Source: Streptomyces sp. PR69
GTDB taxonomy: Bacteria; Actinomycetota; Actinomycetes; Streptomycetales; Streptomycetaceae
Direction of reading: 5' to 3'
DNA length: 64,000 nucleotides
Assembly: GCF_026420845.1 (NCBI RefSeq)
Contig: NZ_JAOWCB010000008.1
Location: forward strand, 62,001-126,000
In this document: positions 1 through 7,733 of the stretch, piece by piece
Layout: the number at the start of each line of letters is the position of its first letter
Position numbering within the stretch: position 1 is the stretch's first letter
Notes under the pieces: model-generated
The model's database searches: none
What the model was told of the DNA's origin: nothing
Seen by the model: only the letters and a program-made list of their open reading frames with translations
Program-made: the position numbers and the translations under genes

Positions 1-1319
1 CGGGCCGACACGGCGACCTGCACCGAGCCCTCGGCGGGAACGCCGTCCACGGGCGCCCTGCGGACGGCGTCCGCGTACCGCGGCGACGCACGGAACGCCG
101 GATCGCTGAGCGTCACGGCACGGGCCAGCACCGCGGACTTCCCGCTGGCGGCCGCGCCCGTGACGACGAGCACACCCGCCGGGCCCTCGACGAAGCGCGC
201 CAGCCGCCGGTTGAGCTCCCGGCGTCCGGAGAAGTACCAGCCGGGGTCGTCGGCGTCGGCGCGGCCGCTGGCCCGGTCCAGCCAGTACTCCAGCTCGTCG
301 TGCGTCGCGGCGACTTCCGCGCGGGCCGGGGTGACGGCGGCGCGCCGCGGCCGGTAGCCGGGGTTGGGCAGCGTCGGCGTGCGCACGCTCAGCCGGGACT
401 GCAGCACCGGACGGGGGCCCGGCAGCGACAGCGCCCGCTCCTCGTTGAGCCGGTCGGTGGCCCGCTCCAGGGCCTGGAGGAACTCGGACAGCGACAGATG
501 GCGACGGGTGATGCCCGCGGCGTCCTTCAGCCAGTCGTACGCCATCCGCAGGATCTGCGCGAACTCCCGGCCCATCACGGGGGTGCGCGCGGCCGTGGTC
601 GCCAGCACGTTCAGCGTGCCCCCGGCCGTACGCTCCCGGGCGAGATCGTGCACCAGCGCGGACAGTTCGGAGCTGATGCCGCCCGCCTCGCAGGCGTTCA
701 CGATCACCAGGACATGGCGGGCCGGGGAGTCGAGCGCGGCGACGACGACGTCGTTCGTGGGCATGCCGGTGGCCAGCAGCCGGTCCGGGTCGGTGCCGGG
801 CAGCAGCAGGAAGTGCCGGTTGGACGCGCCGATCGCGCCATGGGAGGTGACGTAGACGACGAGCGCCTCGTCCTCCCCGGTCTCCCGGATGCCCGACGTG
901 TGCAGAAACCGCTCCACGTCGTGGCGCTCCTCGGGCGATCTGAGGAGCGTCTGCACGAAGCCTTCGCCCGGCGTGGCGCCCGTCGCCCACCACTCCGTGA
1001 CGATGGCGAGCTGTTCGTCGACGGCCTTGGCGAACTCCGGCTCGCCGTCGTCGTCCACCGCGACGATGACCAGCGAACCGCTGCCCGCCGAGCCGTCTCC
1101 GCCGGGCTCAGCCGTCTCGCGCCCGGACGGCTCGGGCCCGGACGGCTCGGGCCCGGACGGCTCGGGCCCGGACGGCTCGCGCCCGGACGGCTCGCGCTCA
1201 GCCGTCTCGGGCAACCCCGCAGGCCGGACGACCGGCGGCCCCGGTCTCCCGGCTAACGCGGTCTCTCCACGGGCCCCGTGCCGCCCGCTGCCTCCATATC
1301 CCCCGCGTTCCCCGCGCAT
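1..1319 (-). CDS. Caspase-like (peptidase C14) / P-loop ATPase protein, C-terminus outside window
   Basis: The gene reads leftward off the window edge; about 439 residues are visible. The ATG at 1319 is the only in-frame ATG before the conserved domain and follows an AGGGAAC sequence. Order: a Gly/Arg-rich leader, a five-fold EPSG(P/R) linker (about residues 42-66), then a caspase-like fold beginning LVIVAVDDDGEPEFA. The presumed catalytic dyad is His160 (VTSHGAIG) and Cys210 (NACEAGG). After a linker comes a Walker A motif, GAAASGKS, with Lys394, so a NACHT/STAND-type ATPase probably follows. Such fusions are known as signal-transducing conflict or cell-death proteins; that role here is inference. 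Codon 22 is TTA, which implies dependence on the bldA tRNA if this start is right. It is divergent from the LCAT-like gene, with about 20 bp between starts. Confidence 0.8.
   Translation of the reverse strand, partial: MRGERGGYGGSGRHGARGETALAGRPGPPVVRPAGLPETAEREPSGREPSGPEPSGPEPSGPEPSGRETAEPGGDGSAGSGSLVIVAVDDDGEPEFAKAVDEQLAIVTEWWATGATPGEGFVQTLLRSPEERHDVERFLHTSGIRETGEDEALVVYVTSHGAIGASNRHFLLLPGTDPDRLLATGMPTNDVVVAALDSPARHVLVIVNACEAGGISSELSALVHDLARERTAGGTLNVLATTAARTPVMGREFAQILRMAYDWLKDAAGITRRHLSLSEFLQALERATDRLNEERALSLPGPRPVLQSRLSVRTPTLPNPGYRPRRAAVTPARAEVAATHDELEYWLDRASGRADADDPGWYFSGRRELNRRLARFVEGPAGVLVVTGAAASGKSAVLARAVTLSDPAFRASPRYADAVRRAPVDGVPAEGSVQVAVSA
1121..1195. repeat. 15-bp tandem repeat (5 copies) in caspase-like gene
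   Basis: Five consecutive copies of a 15-bp unit GCCCGGACGGCTCG(G/C) start at 1121, 1136, 1151, 1166 and 1181. Read on the minus strand they encode an EPSG(P/R) linker between the leader and the caspase-like domain. Copy number is likely to vary between strains by slippage. Confidence 0.85.
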
Positions 1320-1339
1320 GTTCCCTATTGTTCACAGCC

Positions 1340-2800
1340 ATGAATGAGCACAGGGCGGTTCTGACCGAAGACCGCACCCAGGACGCCGTCGTCATCGTGC
1401 CCGGCATCATGGGCAGCGAGCTGTACGACACGGTCGCCCAGCGGACCGTGTGGGGCTTATCCGGTGTGAGCTGGCTGATCCGGGCGTGGACCCGGCCCCA
1501 GGGGCTGGAACCGCTGCGGCTGACGCCCGCCGAACGGGTCGGCGCACTCGGCCGGATCAAGGCGGTCGGGCTGCTGCGGCACTCGTCCTGGACGCCGTAT
1601 CTGCAGGGGCTCGAACCGTACACAGAGCTGGCCGAGACGGTCCGTCAGTGCGTCGCGCACCCCGCGGCCGTGCTGGAATTCCCCTACGACTGGCGGCTGT
1701 CGGCGGCTTTCAACGGCAAGCTGCTCGCCGAGGCCGCGCGCCGCCATCTCAGCGCCTGGCGGGCGCACCCCGCGCATGACGAAGCCCGCCGCAACCGCGT
1801 CGACGAACGCCCGGCGCGGCTGGTCTTCGTCGCCCACTCCATGGGCGGTCTGGTCACCCGCGCGGCGCTCGACCCCGGCCATGACAGCGAGCTGGCCGCC
1901 GACACCCGCGCCGTCCTCACCCTCGGCACTCCGTTCCACGGCGCGGTGAAGGCGACGGCGATCCTCAACACCGGACGCGGCGCCCCCGTACCCCTGCCGC
2001 ACCGGCAGCTGCGGGACGTCACCGCCGGAATGCCGGGGCTGCACGATCTGCTGCCGCACTACGCCTGCCTCATCGACGGGGACACCGTCCGCACGCTTCA
2101 GCCGGGGGATGTCGCCTCCCTGGGAGGGGACGCGGAACTCGCCCGCGCCGCCGCCGAGTCCCACCAGAGGCATACGGGGATCGCCCTGCCCGGCCACCGC
2201 GCGGTGGCCGGCATCCAGCAGACGACCCTGCAGAGCCTTGCCCTCCGCGACGGCGTCGCCGAACTGCACTGTCACGGCGTACGCCAGCACAGCAGCGGCG
2301 ACTTCATCCGGGACCGGCGCGGCCGGCTGAGGTTCTTCGATGTGAAGGGCGACGGCACGGTCTACAAGGAGTCGGCGGCCGTCGGCCCCGCTGTCACTCC
2401 GCTGCCGCTTCAGCACGGAGCCGTCGCCTCCGACCGGATCGCGCTCAAGGCCGTCGCGGAGATGCTGCGCGACGACGAGCACCTCGGCCCGCCGCAGGGC
2501 GCGCCGGGGTGCGGTCTGGAGGTCCCCGACCTCGTGGAGGCGGGAGTCCCCTGGCCGGTCACGCTCAGCGGGGTCGACTCGCTGTCCGGGGTCCGCTGCA
2601 CCGTCGCCCCCGCGGACGCCCCGGCTGCCGGCGGCGCGGCCACCCGGCAGCTCAGGCTCGGCTGGGGCGACGGCCGGGTGCGCGCCACCGCCACCCTGCC
2701 CGCTCCCGGCCTGTACCGGATCGCCGTCCGCACTCTCGACGGCCATACGGTCACCCAGCTGGTCCTCGCCACCGGCCCCGACGGGGCGGCGGACTGCTGA
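1340..2800 (+). CDS. Lecithin:cholesterol acyltransferase-like alpha/beta hydrolase
   Basis: About 486 residues from ATG 1340; an in-frame TTG at 1328 would add four residues. Neither start has a convincing ribosome site, so a leaderless transcript is possible. The N-terminus VVIVPGIMGSELYD is the hallmark of LCAT/phospholipid:acyltransferase proteins (PF02450). The nucleophile elbow AHSMGG gives Ser167, followed by LTLGTPFHGAVKA. The last ~100 residues look like a separate beta-rich domain. There is no signal peptide or membrane segment, so it is probably cytoplasmic. Expected activity is ester hydrolysis or acyl transfer on a lipid; the substrate is unknown. Codon 40 is TTA. It is head-to-head with the caspase-like ATPase, which suggests a shared function or control (inference). 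Confidence 0.8.
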   Translation: MNEHRAVLTEDRTQDAVVIVPGIMGSELYDTVAQRTVWGLSGVSWLIRAWTRPQGLEPLRLTPAERVGALGRIKAVGLLRHSSWTPYLQGLEPYTELAETVRQCVAHPAAVLEFPYDWRLSAAFNGKLLAEAARRHLSAWRAHPAHDEARRNRVDERPARLVFVAHSMGGLVTRAALDPGHDSELAADTRAVLTLGTPFHGAVKATAILNTGRGAPVPLPHRQLRDVTAGMPGLHDLLPHYACLIDGDTVRTLQPGDVASLGGDAELARAAAESHQRHTGIALPGHRAVAGIQQTTLQSLALRDGVAELHCHGVRQHSSGDFIRDRRGRLRFFDVKGDGTVYKESAAVGPAVTPLPLQHGAVASDRIALKAVAEMLRDDEHLGPPQGAPGCGLEVPDLVEAGVPWPVTLSGVDSLSGVRCTVAPADAPAAGGAATRQLRLGWGDGRVRATATLPAPGLYRIAVRTLDGHTVTQLVLATGPDGAADC

Positions 2801-2908
2801 GGCGGCGGACTGCTCAGGCGTGACTGAGACGGCATCCGGCACCCGGCATCCGGCACTCGGGCATTCGGCACCCGGTCCACGGACCTCTACGGCTCGTGGA
2901 CCGGGTGG

Positions 2909-3295
2909 TCAGCGGGCGCCGACCAGACGGAGCTCGTCCAGCGCGGCGGTGTGCGCGTCCATCCGCTCGGCGGCGAGGATCGCGGCGGCGGTGTCGGCAC
3001 GGGACGCCGCGACCACCAGGGCGCGGCCCGCCAGCGTATGGGCGCGCCGGTGCAGGGCGGCGGGGTCTGTGCCGGACAGGGCGGCGTGGCGCGCGGGCGG
3101 TGCGCCCCGCAGCCGGGCCACCTGGGCGGCGATGCGGTCGCCCGCCTCCCGGAGCTCCAACTCGTCGGTGACGGCGAGCAGCGCGGCCAGATGACCGGCG
3201 AGCTGGATGTCCAGCTCCTCCTCGCGGCTGCGGTGCGGGAAGTCTGCCTCGCCGGCCATCGTGTGGACCGACTTGGTGCGGATCGGCTCGTACAT
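2909..3295 (-). CDS. Small helical protein of unknown function
   Basis: 128 residues, acidic and Ala-rich, predicted almost wholly helical, with no signal peptide or known motif. The start is well supported: AGGAGG lies just upstream of ATG 3295. The promoter at 3326-3355 holds a Fur/PerR-like palindrome between -35 and -10, so expression may respond to peroxide or metal. The gene follows the aminotransferase on the same strand with 89 bp between them, but it has its own promoter. The 108 bp downstream hold only short GGCA(T/C)CCGG-type direct repeats. I do not recognise the family. Confidence 0.75.
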   Translation of the reverse strand: MYEPIRTKSVHTMAGEADFPHRSREEELDIQLAGHLAALLAVTDELELREAGDRIAAQVARLRGAPPARHAALSGTDPAALHRRAHTLAGRALVVAASRADTAAAILAAERMDAHTAALDELRLVGAR

Positions 3296-3325
3296 GGGAT
3301 GGCCTCCTGCTCTTGGACAGAGACC

Positions 3326-3355
3326 ATCCTACATTAGATTCAGTCTAAAGTTGAC
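3326..3355 (-). promoter_or_regulatory. Promoter with Fur/PerR-type operator
   Basis: On the minus strand, GTCAAC (3355-3350, -35) and TAGGAT (3331-3326, -10) are 18 bp apart. The spacer holds TTAGATTCAGTCTAA (3334-3348), a 7-1-7 imperfect palindrome like the Fur/PerR/FurA box class. A repressor bound here would block RNA polymerase. The regulator is not identified. Confidence 0.5.
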
Positions 3356-3384
3356 CCTGATCGGCCCGCGGTCCGGGCGTCGCT

Positions 3385-4596
3385 TCAGTGCTGGCCGTAC
3401 CCCTCCAGGAAGTTCCCGATCCGGGTCACCGCGTCGGCCAGATCCTTGGCGTTGGGCAGGGTTACGATCCGGAAGTGATCGGGTTCATGCCAGTTGAACC
3501 CGGTGCCGTGCACGACCATGATCTTCTCGGTGCGCAGCAGATCGAGGACCATCTGCCGATCGTCCTTGATCTTGTAGACGGCAGGGTCGAGACGCGGGAA
3601 GAGATACAGCGCCCCCTTGGGCTTGACACAGGTCACGCCCGGGATCTGGGTCAGCAGCTCATATGCGGTGTCCCGCTGCTCCAGCAGCCGCCCGCCCGGC
3701 AGCACCAGATCCTCGATCGACTGCCTGCCCTGCAGCGCGGCGGCGACCGCGTGCTGCGCCGGCATATTGGCGCACAGCCGCATATTGGCCAGAATCGTCA
3801 GCCCCTCGATATACGAGGAGGCGTGCGCCTTGGGCCCGCACACGGCCAGCCAGCCGCTGCGGAAGCCCGCGACGCGGTAGTTCTTGCTCATCCCGTTGAA
3901 GGTGAGGACCAGCAGGTCGGGGGCGATCGCGGCGGTCGGGGTGTGGGTGACGCCGTCGTAGAGGATCTTGTCGTAGATCTCATCGGAGCAGACGGTCAGA
4001 TGGTGCCGCCGGGCGATCTCCGTCAGGCCGCGCAGCGTCTCGTCGTCGTATACAGCCCCGGTCGGGTTGTTCGGATTGATGATCACCAGCGCCTTGGTTC
4101 GGTCGGTGATCCTGCGCTCGATGTCGGCGAGGTCGGGCATCCAGTCGGCCTGCTCGTCGCACCGGTAGTGCACGGCGGTCCCGCCGGCCAGCGACACGGC
4201 GGCGGTCCACAGCGGATAGTCCGGCGCGGGCACCAGCACCTCGTCACCGTCGTCCAGCAGCGCCTGCATGGACATCTGGATCAGCTCGGAGACGCCGTTG
4301 CCGAGGTAGATGTCCTCGACGGAGAGCGGGATGCCCTTGGTCTCGTAGTGGCTCATCACCGCCCGGCGCGCGCTGAGCAGGCCCTTCGCGTCCCCGTACC
4401 CATGCGCGTCCCCGAGGTTGCGCAGCATGTCCTCAAGGATCGCCGGCGGGCACTCGAAGCCGAAGGCGGCGGGGTTGCCGGTGTTGAGCTTGAGGATGCG
4501 ATGACCGGCAGCCTCAAGCCGCATCGCCTCCTCGAGCACCGGCCCCCGGATCTCGTAACAGACGTTGGCGAGCTTCGTCGACTGGATCACCTGCAT
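3385..4596 (-). CDS. AlaA-type PLP-dependent alanine/aspartate aminotransferase
   Basis: Class I/II aminotransferase of 403 residues. It opens MQVIQSTKLANVCYEIRG, matching the start of E. coli AlaA, so I choose ATG 4596 over the in-frame GTG at 4647, which would add 17 residues with no ribosome site. Visible motifs: LNTGNPAAFGF substrate loop, YGDAKGL, NPNNPTG, the SDEIYD cofactor aspartate, and the PLP lysine Lys238 in NGMSKNYR. A full-length C-terminal domain ends FLEGYGQH. Expected reaction: glutamate-pyruvate (or oxaloacetate) transamination in the cytoplasm. No obvious operon partner. Confidence 0.9.
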   Translation of the reverse strand: MQVIQSTKLANVCYEIRGPVLEEAMRLEAAGHRILKLNTGNPAAFGFECPPAILEDMLRNLGDAHGYGDAKGLLSARRAVMSHYETKGIPLSVEDIYLGNGVSELIQMSMQALLDDGDEVLVPAPDYPLWTAAVSLAGGTAVHYRCDEQADWMPDLADIERRITDRTKALVIINPNNPTGAVYDDETLRGLTEIARRHHLTVCSDEIYDKILYDGVTHTPTAAIAPDLLVLTFNGMSKNYRVAGFRSGWLAVCGPKAHASSYIEGLTILANMRLCANMPAQHAVAAALQGRQSIEDLVLPGGRLLEQRDTAYELLTQIPGVTCVKPKGALYLFPRLDPAVYKIKDDRQMVLDLLRTEKIMVVHGTGFNWHEPDHFRIVTLPNAKDLADAVTRIGNFLEGYGQH

Positions 4597-4665
4597 GTCC
4601 GCGAGCTTACGGCGGCGTGACGCAGAGCGCTCCGTGTTTTCTGACACGTGGGGGAGACCCCCGGG

Positions 4666-4698
4666 CCTCCCGGGGCGGGCCGCACCCGCCCCGGGAGG
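4666..4698. terminator. Perfect 14-bp hairpin terminator
   Basis: CCTCCCGGGGCGGG (4666-4679), a 5-nt loop and its exact complement (4685-4698) sit between the DUF4360-like gene, which ends at 4717 on the minus strand, and the aminotransferase start. It most likely ends the DUF4360-like transcript. Confidence 0.8.
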
Positions 4699-4716
4699 AG
4701 AACCGAGCCAGTGAAA

Positions 4717-5373
4717 CTACGCCGGGCACTCCTTCCAGGCGAGGTGGTAGATCGTGTTCAGCTCGCCGTCGGTCGAGTCCATCGTCATAAAGCTGGTGGT
4801 CGTCGCGGGGTCGGAGCTCCCCGCGTAGACCCGCAGCTCGGTGTTGATGTTGAAGTTCCGCTGGGCCCCGCACGGCGCCCAGACGAGCTGCGCCCAGTCC
4901 GTCTCGTCGGTCGCCTGCCAGTTGTTGTCGTGCGGCCCATGGAAGGTGTGGTTCCGGGAGGCCGTGTTCGGCGAGCCCTGGAAGTAGTAGGAGGCCTTCT
5001 GGGTGCCGTACGCCCCGTCCTCCAGGCTGGCGTAGCCGCGGTAGTCCGCGCTGGCGATCGCGTAGGTGAAGCCCTGCGGCACATGCACGACCAGGCTGAG
5101 CTGGCAGTTCTTGCGGAAGTCGGTGGGCTTGGAGCCGAGCCCCACCATGGCGAGGTAGTCGCTGTAGGTGACGGTGAAGGCGGTGTTGTCCTCGGCCACG
5201 GCCACCGCCGCGGTGCCCTGGCGGCAGCCGGAGCCGTTCACCGTCGCGATCTCGATCGTCATCTTGTCCGGGTCGGCCGGGGGGCCGCTTGCCGCCGCGG
5301 AGGCCGGCTGGGCGCCGAGGAGCGAGGCGAGGAAGACCGCCGTCGCGCCGCCTGCTAACAGTGCGCGGGTCAT
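4717..5373 (-). CDS. Secreted DUF4360-like protein
   Basis: 218 residues from ATG 5373, preceded by GGGAG; a longer frame to 5469 lacks both signal peptide and ribosome site. The first ~28 residues form a Sec signal (MTRALLAGG...ASA). The mature part has four cysteines, likely paired, and the repeated beta-strand pattern typical of DUF4360 (GSGC, FTVTYSDYLA, RKNCQLSLVVHVPQGF). No catalytic motif is seen. Proteins like this are common among secreted proteins of streptomycetes and fungi, with unknown role. It stands at the head of the chaplin/rodlin island, so a surface location is plausible. Confidence 0.8.
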   Translation of the reverse strand: MTRALLAGGATAVFLASLLGAQPASAAASGPPADPDKMTIEIATVNGSGCRQGTAAVAVAEDNTAFTVTYSDYLAMVGLGSKPTDFRKNCQLSLVVHVPQGFTYAIASADYRGYASLEDGAYGTQKASYYFQGSPNTASRNHTFHGPHDNNWQATDETDWAQLVWAPCGAQRNFNINTELRVYAGSSDPATTTSFMTMDSTDGELNTIYHLAWKECPA

Positions 5374-5619
5374 GTTTTCTCCCGTCGGAGGGGTGTGAGG
5401 GGTTCCCGGGAACGAGACATTGCTGCGTCGTGCACATGTCAACTCTTCAATGAACTCCCGGACGCTCATGAAGGTCGGATGGCGTTTGGCATCGTAGTGC
5501 GGGGGCCATGGCTGCCAAGGGGTGTTCTCGGCCTACTCGGGCCGATACCGGGTGGGCGGGGTGGACCGGTGGGCGCGGGACCAATGACGACGGCCCTGGT
5601 GGGCGGGGGACCAAAGAGG
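5374..5619. other. Non-coding stretch upstream of DUF4360-like gene
   Basis: This probably holds the promoter of the DUF4360-like gene. A TTGACA (minus strand, near 5424) is present, but I cannot place a convincing -10. Toward 5619, short direct repeats of the form GGTGGGCGNGGGACCAA occur. No credible gene is seen in either strand. Confidence 0.5.
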
Positions 5620-5656
5620 GCGGCCCCGGAGAGCGGGATGTGCTCTCCGGGGCCGC
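5620..5656 (-). terminator. 15-bp hairpin terminator of chaplin gene
   Basis: GCGGCCCCGGAGAGC (5620-5634), a 7-nt loop and its exact complement (5642-5656) lie about 50 bp past the stop of the chaplin gene at 5708. Confidence 0.8.
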
Positions 5657-5707
5657 GGGGCACGGTGGACGTGCCCGGTTTCCGCGCCGACGCCGTACGC
5701 CGGCGCG

Positions 5708-5941
5708 TCAGTCGTTGATGCAGACGTTGCCGAAGGCCGGGTTCAGCAGCGCGATGACGTTCACGGTGTTGCCGCAGACGTTCACGGGAACGTGCACGGG
5801 AACCTGGATGAGATTGCCCGACAGCACACCCGGGGAGCCGACGGCGGCGCCCTTGGCGCCCGCGTCGGCCATGGCGGGGGCGGCGGTGCCCAGGGCCATG
5901 ATGACGCCTGCGGCGACGGCTACAACCTTCTTGTGCTTCAT
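5708..5941 (-). CDS. Short chaplin
   Basis: 77 residues: a Sec signal peptide (to about ADA, residue 27) and one chaplin domain with the GSPGVLSGNLIQVPVHVPVN core and two cysteines (NVCGNTVN, FGNVCIND) that form the family's disulfide. Chaplins are secreted amyloid-forming proteins that lower surface tension and coat aerial hyphae. There is no C-terminal sorting signal, so this is the short (ChpE-H) type. The start follows AAAGGATCGAA. No sigma-BldN-like promoter could be placed upstream, unlike its neighbours. Confidence 0.93.
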   Translation of the reverse strand: MKHKKVVAVAAGVIMALGTAAPAMADAGAKGAAVGSPGVLSGNLIQVPVHVPVNVCGNTVNVIALLNPAFGNVCIND

Positions 5942-6105
5942 TTCGATCCTTTCAGCATCGGTGTCATACGCCGGCGCGACCTTCGCGCTGCGCAGTCAGT
6001 TTCCTGGTGGTGAACACCGCTGCGGTATCTGTAACGATTGAATTCCCGGAAAGAAACCGGCACGTGACTGACGGTCCGGCAAGTCACTCTTTTGCTCTGC
6101 CATTT

Positions 6106-6148
6106 GGGTGCGCCCCGGGCTCTGGTGTGTGAGATCCGGGGCGCACCC
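6106..6148 (-). terminator. 13-bp hairpin terminator of first rodlin
   Basis: GGGTGCGCCCCGG (6106-6118) pairs exactly with 6136-6148 across a 17-nt loop, about 20 bp beyond the rodlin stop. Confidence 0.75.
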
Positions 6149-6169
6149 GCTTTCTGCGCCGGGCGCAGC

Positions 6170-6580
6170 TCAGCTGTTCGCGGCGCCGTTGCCCGAAAGA
6201 ATCGGGATGTTGCTGAGGATGTGCGACAGCGGCTCGTCGCCCTTGGCCTGGGTCGAGTTCTCGGTGCACTGCTGGTACTGCGGGGAGGACAGGACATTGA
6301 TGTCCTGGACGGTGACCGGCACAAAGCCGACGACCGAGCCGAGATTGGCCTTGGCCGGCAGTCCGATGCAGGGCTTGTTGAGCGAGCCCTGGATCAGACC
6401 GATCTGGGGGCTCATATGTCCGTGCGTGGCGAAGTTGCCGTAGTTCTGGTAGGCGCCGTTGCCGCTGAAGGACGTGGTGCCGCCGTCGTTTCCGATGGCC
6501 ATGGCCTGTGGCGCCATCGCCGCTGAGGTGCCCGCCACGGAAGCGGTGACGGCCGCCGTGGCCAGAATCTTCTTGATCAC
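6170..6580 (-). CDS. rdl: Rodlin
   Basis: 136 residues with an N-terminal signal (MIKKILATAAVTASVAG, cleavage near AMA). The mature part carries the rodlin signature: GNDGGTTSFSGNGAYQNYGN, a Gln/Asn-rich core with two cysteines (NKPCIGL, YQQCTEN), and PLSHILSNIPILSGNGA at the C-terminus. Rodlins organise chaplin fibrils into the rodlet layer of aerial hyphae and spores. It has the same length as, and is a close tandem copy of, the next rodlin. A sigma-BldN-like promoter lies 74 bp upstream. Confidence 0.95.
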   Translation of the reverse strand: MIKKILATAAVTASVAGTSAAMAPQAMAIGNDGGTTSFSGNGAYQNYGNFATHGHMSPQIGLIQGSLNKPCIGLPAKANLGSVVGFVPVTVQDINVLSSPQYQQCTENSTQAKGDEPLSHILSNIPILSGNGAANS

Positions 6581-6653
6581 TTTGTGTCCCTACTTGCTGT
6601 GAACGTTTGCTGTGAACGAACGACCGCGGAGACGAACGTGGAACGCAAACTGA

Positions 6654-6681
6654 TCAACCGAACTCACCACGTTTGGTTCCG
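6654..6681 (-). promoter_or_regulatory. Sigma-BldN-like promoter of first rodlin
   Basis: Minus strand: CGGAAC (6681-6676), 16 bp, GGTTGA (6659-6654). This fits the published sigma-BldN pattern CGTAAC-N16-CGTTGA at five of six positions in each box. Predicted leader about 65 nt. Confidence 0.7.
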
Positions 6682-6978
6682 CGCCTTCACCCAAATGCCA
6701 CGGCAGGCTGATGAGCTGTTTGTGCAGTCATCGGCGGAGGGGTGAACTCCCTCCGCCGATGGGCAGATCGCCGTGCCGAACGCGCCATGACCGCATGCGG
6801 CATGGTTGCCTCGCGGCGCACTGCGCCGCCGGCTGGAGGCGTGCATTCGGCAGTGGCTTCCCATGCACGGTCTGCATGAGCAATTCCAGCATGGGCGGCG
6901 GCCCGGCGGCTGCGTTCTTCACCCGTCTGCGGAATGAACTCTGCACTGAATGCGCGGGCTTTGCGGCTTCGCGGCATG
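6682..6978. other. Non-coding spacer between the two rodlins
   Basis: About 300 bp with no credible gene. It contains an 11-bp hairpin (6730-6740 with 6750-6760) upstream of the rodlin promoter that ends no visible gene. This may be a leftover terminator from a lost gene. Confidence 0.4.
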
Positions 6979-7017
6979 ACGAAGCCCCCGGGCACTGGCT
7001 TGTGCCGGGGGCTTCGT
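6979..7017 (-). terminator. Hairpin terminator of second rodlin
   Basis: CGAAGCCCCCGGGCAC pairs with GTGCCGGGGGCTTCG with one bulged base and a 6-nt loop, about 45 bp past the stop at 7063. Confidence 0.75.
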
Positions 7018-7062
7018 CGTGGTGCCCGCGGGAGGGCGGAGGCAGGTCTGCGTGCGTCGGTA

Positions 7063-7473
7063 TTAGCTGCCGACGGCGCCGTTGCCCGAGAGGACCGGGA
7101 TGTTGCTGAGGATGTGCGACAGCGGCTCGTCGCCCTTGGCCTGGGTCGAGTTCTCGGTGCACTGCTGGTGCTGCGGGGCAGACAGGACATTGATGTCCTG
7201 GACGGTGACGGGCACAAAGCCGACGACCGAGCCGACGTTGAGCTTGTTCGGCAGCCCGATGCAGGGCTTGTTCAGCGTGCCCTGGACAAGGCTCATCTGC
7301 GGGCTCATGTCGCCCTTGGTCTTCGCGTTGCCGTAGTTCTGGACCGCCCCGTTGCCGCTGAACGACGTCGGGCCGTTGTCATTGCCGATGGCCATGGCCT
7401 GCGGAGCCATGGTCGCGCCCGCTGCCGCCACGGAGACCGTGACCGTCGCCGTCGCCATAACCTTCTTGAGCAT
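7063..7473 (-). CDS. rdl: Rodlin (tandem paralogue)
   Basis: 136 residues from ATG 7473 (MLKKVMATATVTVSVAAAG); a frame extended to 7524 has no signal-like start. It has the same architecture as the neighbouring rodlin, with cysteines in NKPCIGL and HQQCTEN. The last ~160 bp of the gene are almost identical in DNA to the neighbour, including synonymous sites, while the signal and core differ more. This suggests recent duplication or gene conversion. It carries its own sigma-BldN-like promoter and terminator, so the two rodlins appear to be separate transcripts. Confidence 0.95.
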   Translation of the reverse strand: MLKKVMATATVTVSVAAAGATMAPQAMAIGNDNGPTSFSGNGAVQNYGNAKTKGDMSPQMSLVQGTLNKPCIGLPNKLNVGSVVGFVPVTVQDINVLSAPQHQQCTENSTQAKGDEPLSHILSNIPVLSGNGAVGS

Positions 7474-7520
7474 GTTCCGTCCTTCTGTTGCGTGGGATGC
7501 CCGCTGGTGGAGCTCCCTGG

Positions 7521-7548
7521 TCAACTGGCTGTAAATGGATTGGTTGCG
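7521..7548 (-). promoter_or_regulatory. Sigma-BldN-like promoter of second rodlin
   Basis: Minus strand: CGCAAC (7548-7543), 16 bp, AGTTGA (7526-7521). Five of six bases match the sigma-BldN pattern in each box. Predicted leader about 40 nt before ATG 7473. Confidence 0.75.
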
Positions 7549-7733
7549 TCACTTCACTCAATTGGCCCTCCGAGGGAAAAGCTCAAATATGCTCAGCAGA
7601 AACATGGCTGATAGGGCAACAGGGCTGAACGGGGGCAATGGGCCGTGGCGGCCGTGTCGGGGAGGGCGGTGATCTGTTGCCATCGGCGGGAGCCCCTCAG
7701 CGGGCAGAACATCGAGCAGAAGGTGCTATTTTC

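Noticed and set aside
300-1256. Plus-strand open frames across the left edge
   Set aside because: They are shadows of the minus-strand caspase-like/ATPase gene, whose conserved motifs are clear.
6711-7109. Open frame in the spacer between rodlins
   Set aside because: No ribosome site, no codon bias, and it runs through a terminator and the end of a rodlin gene.
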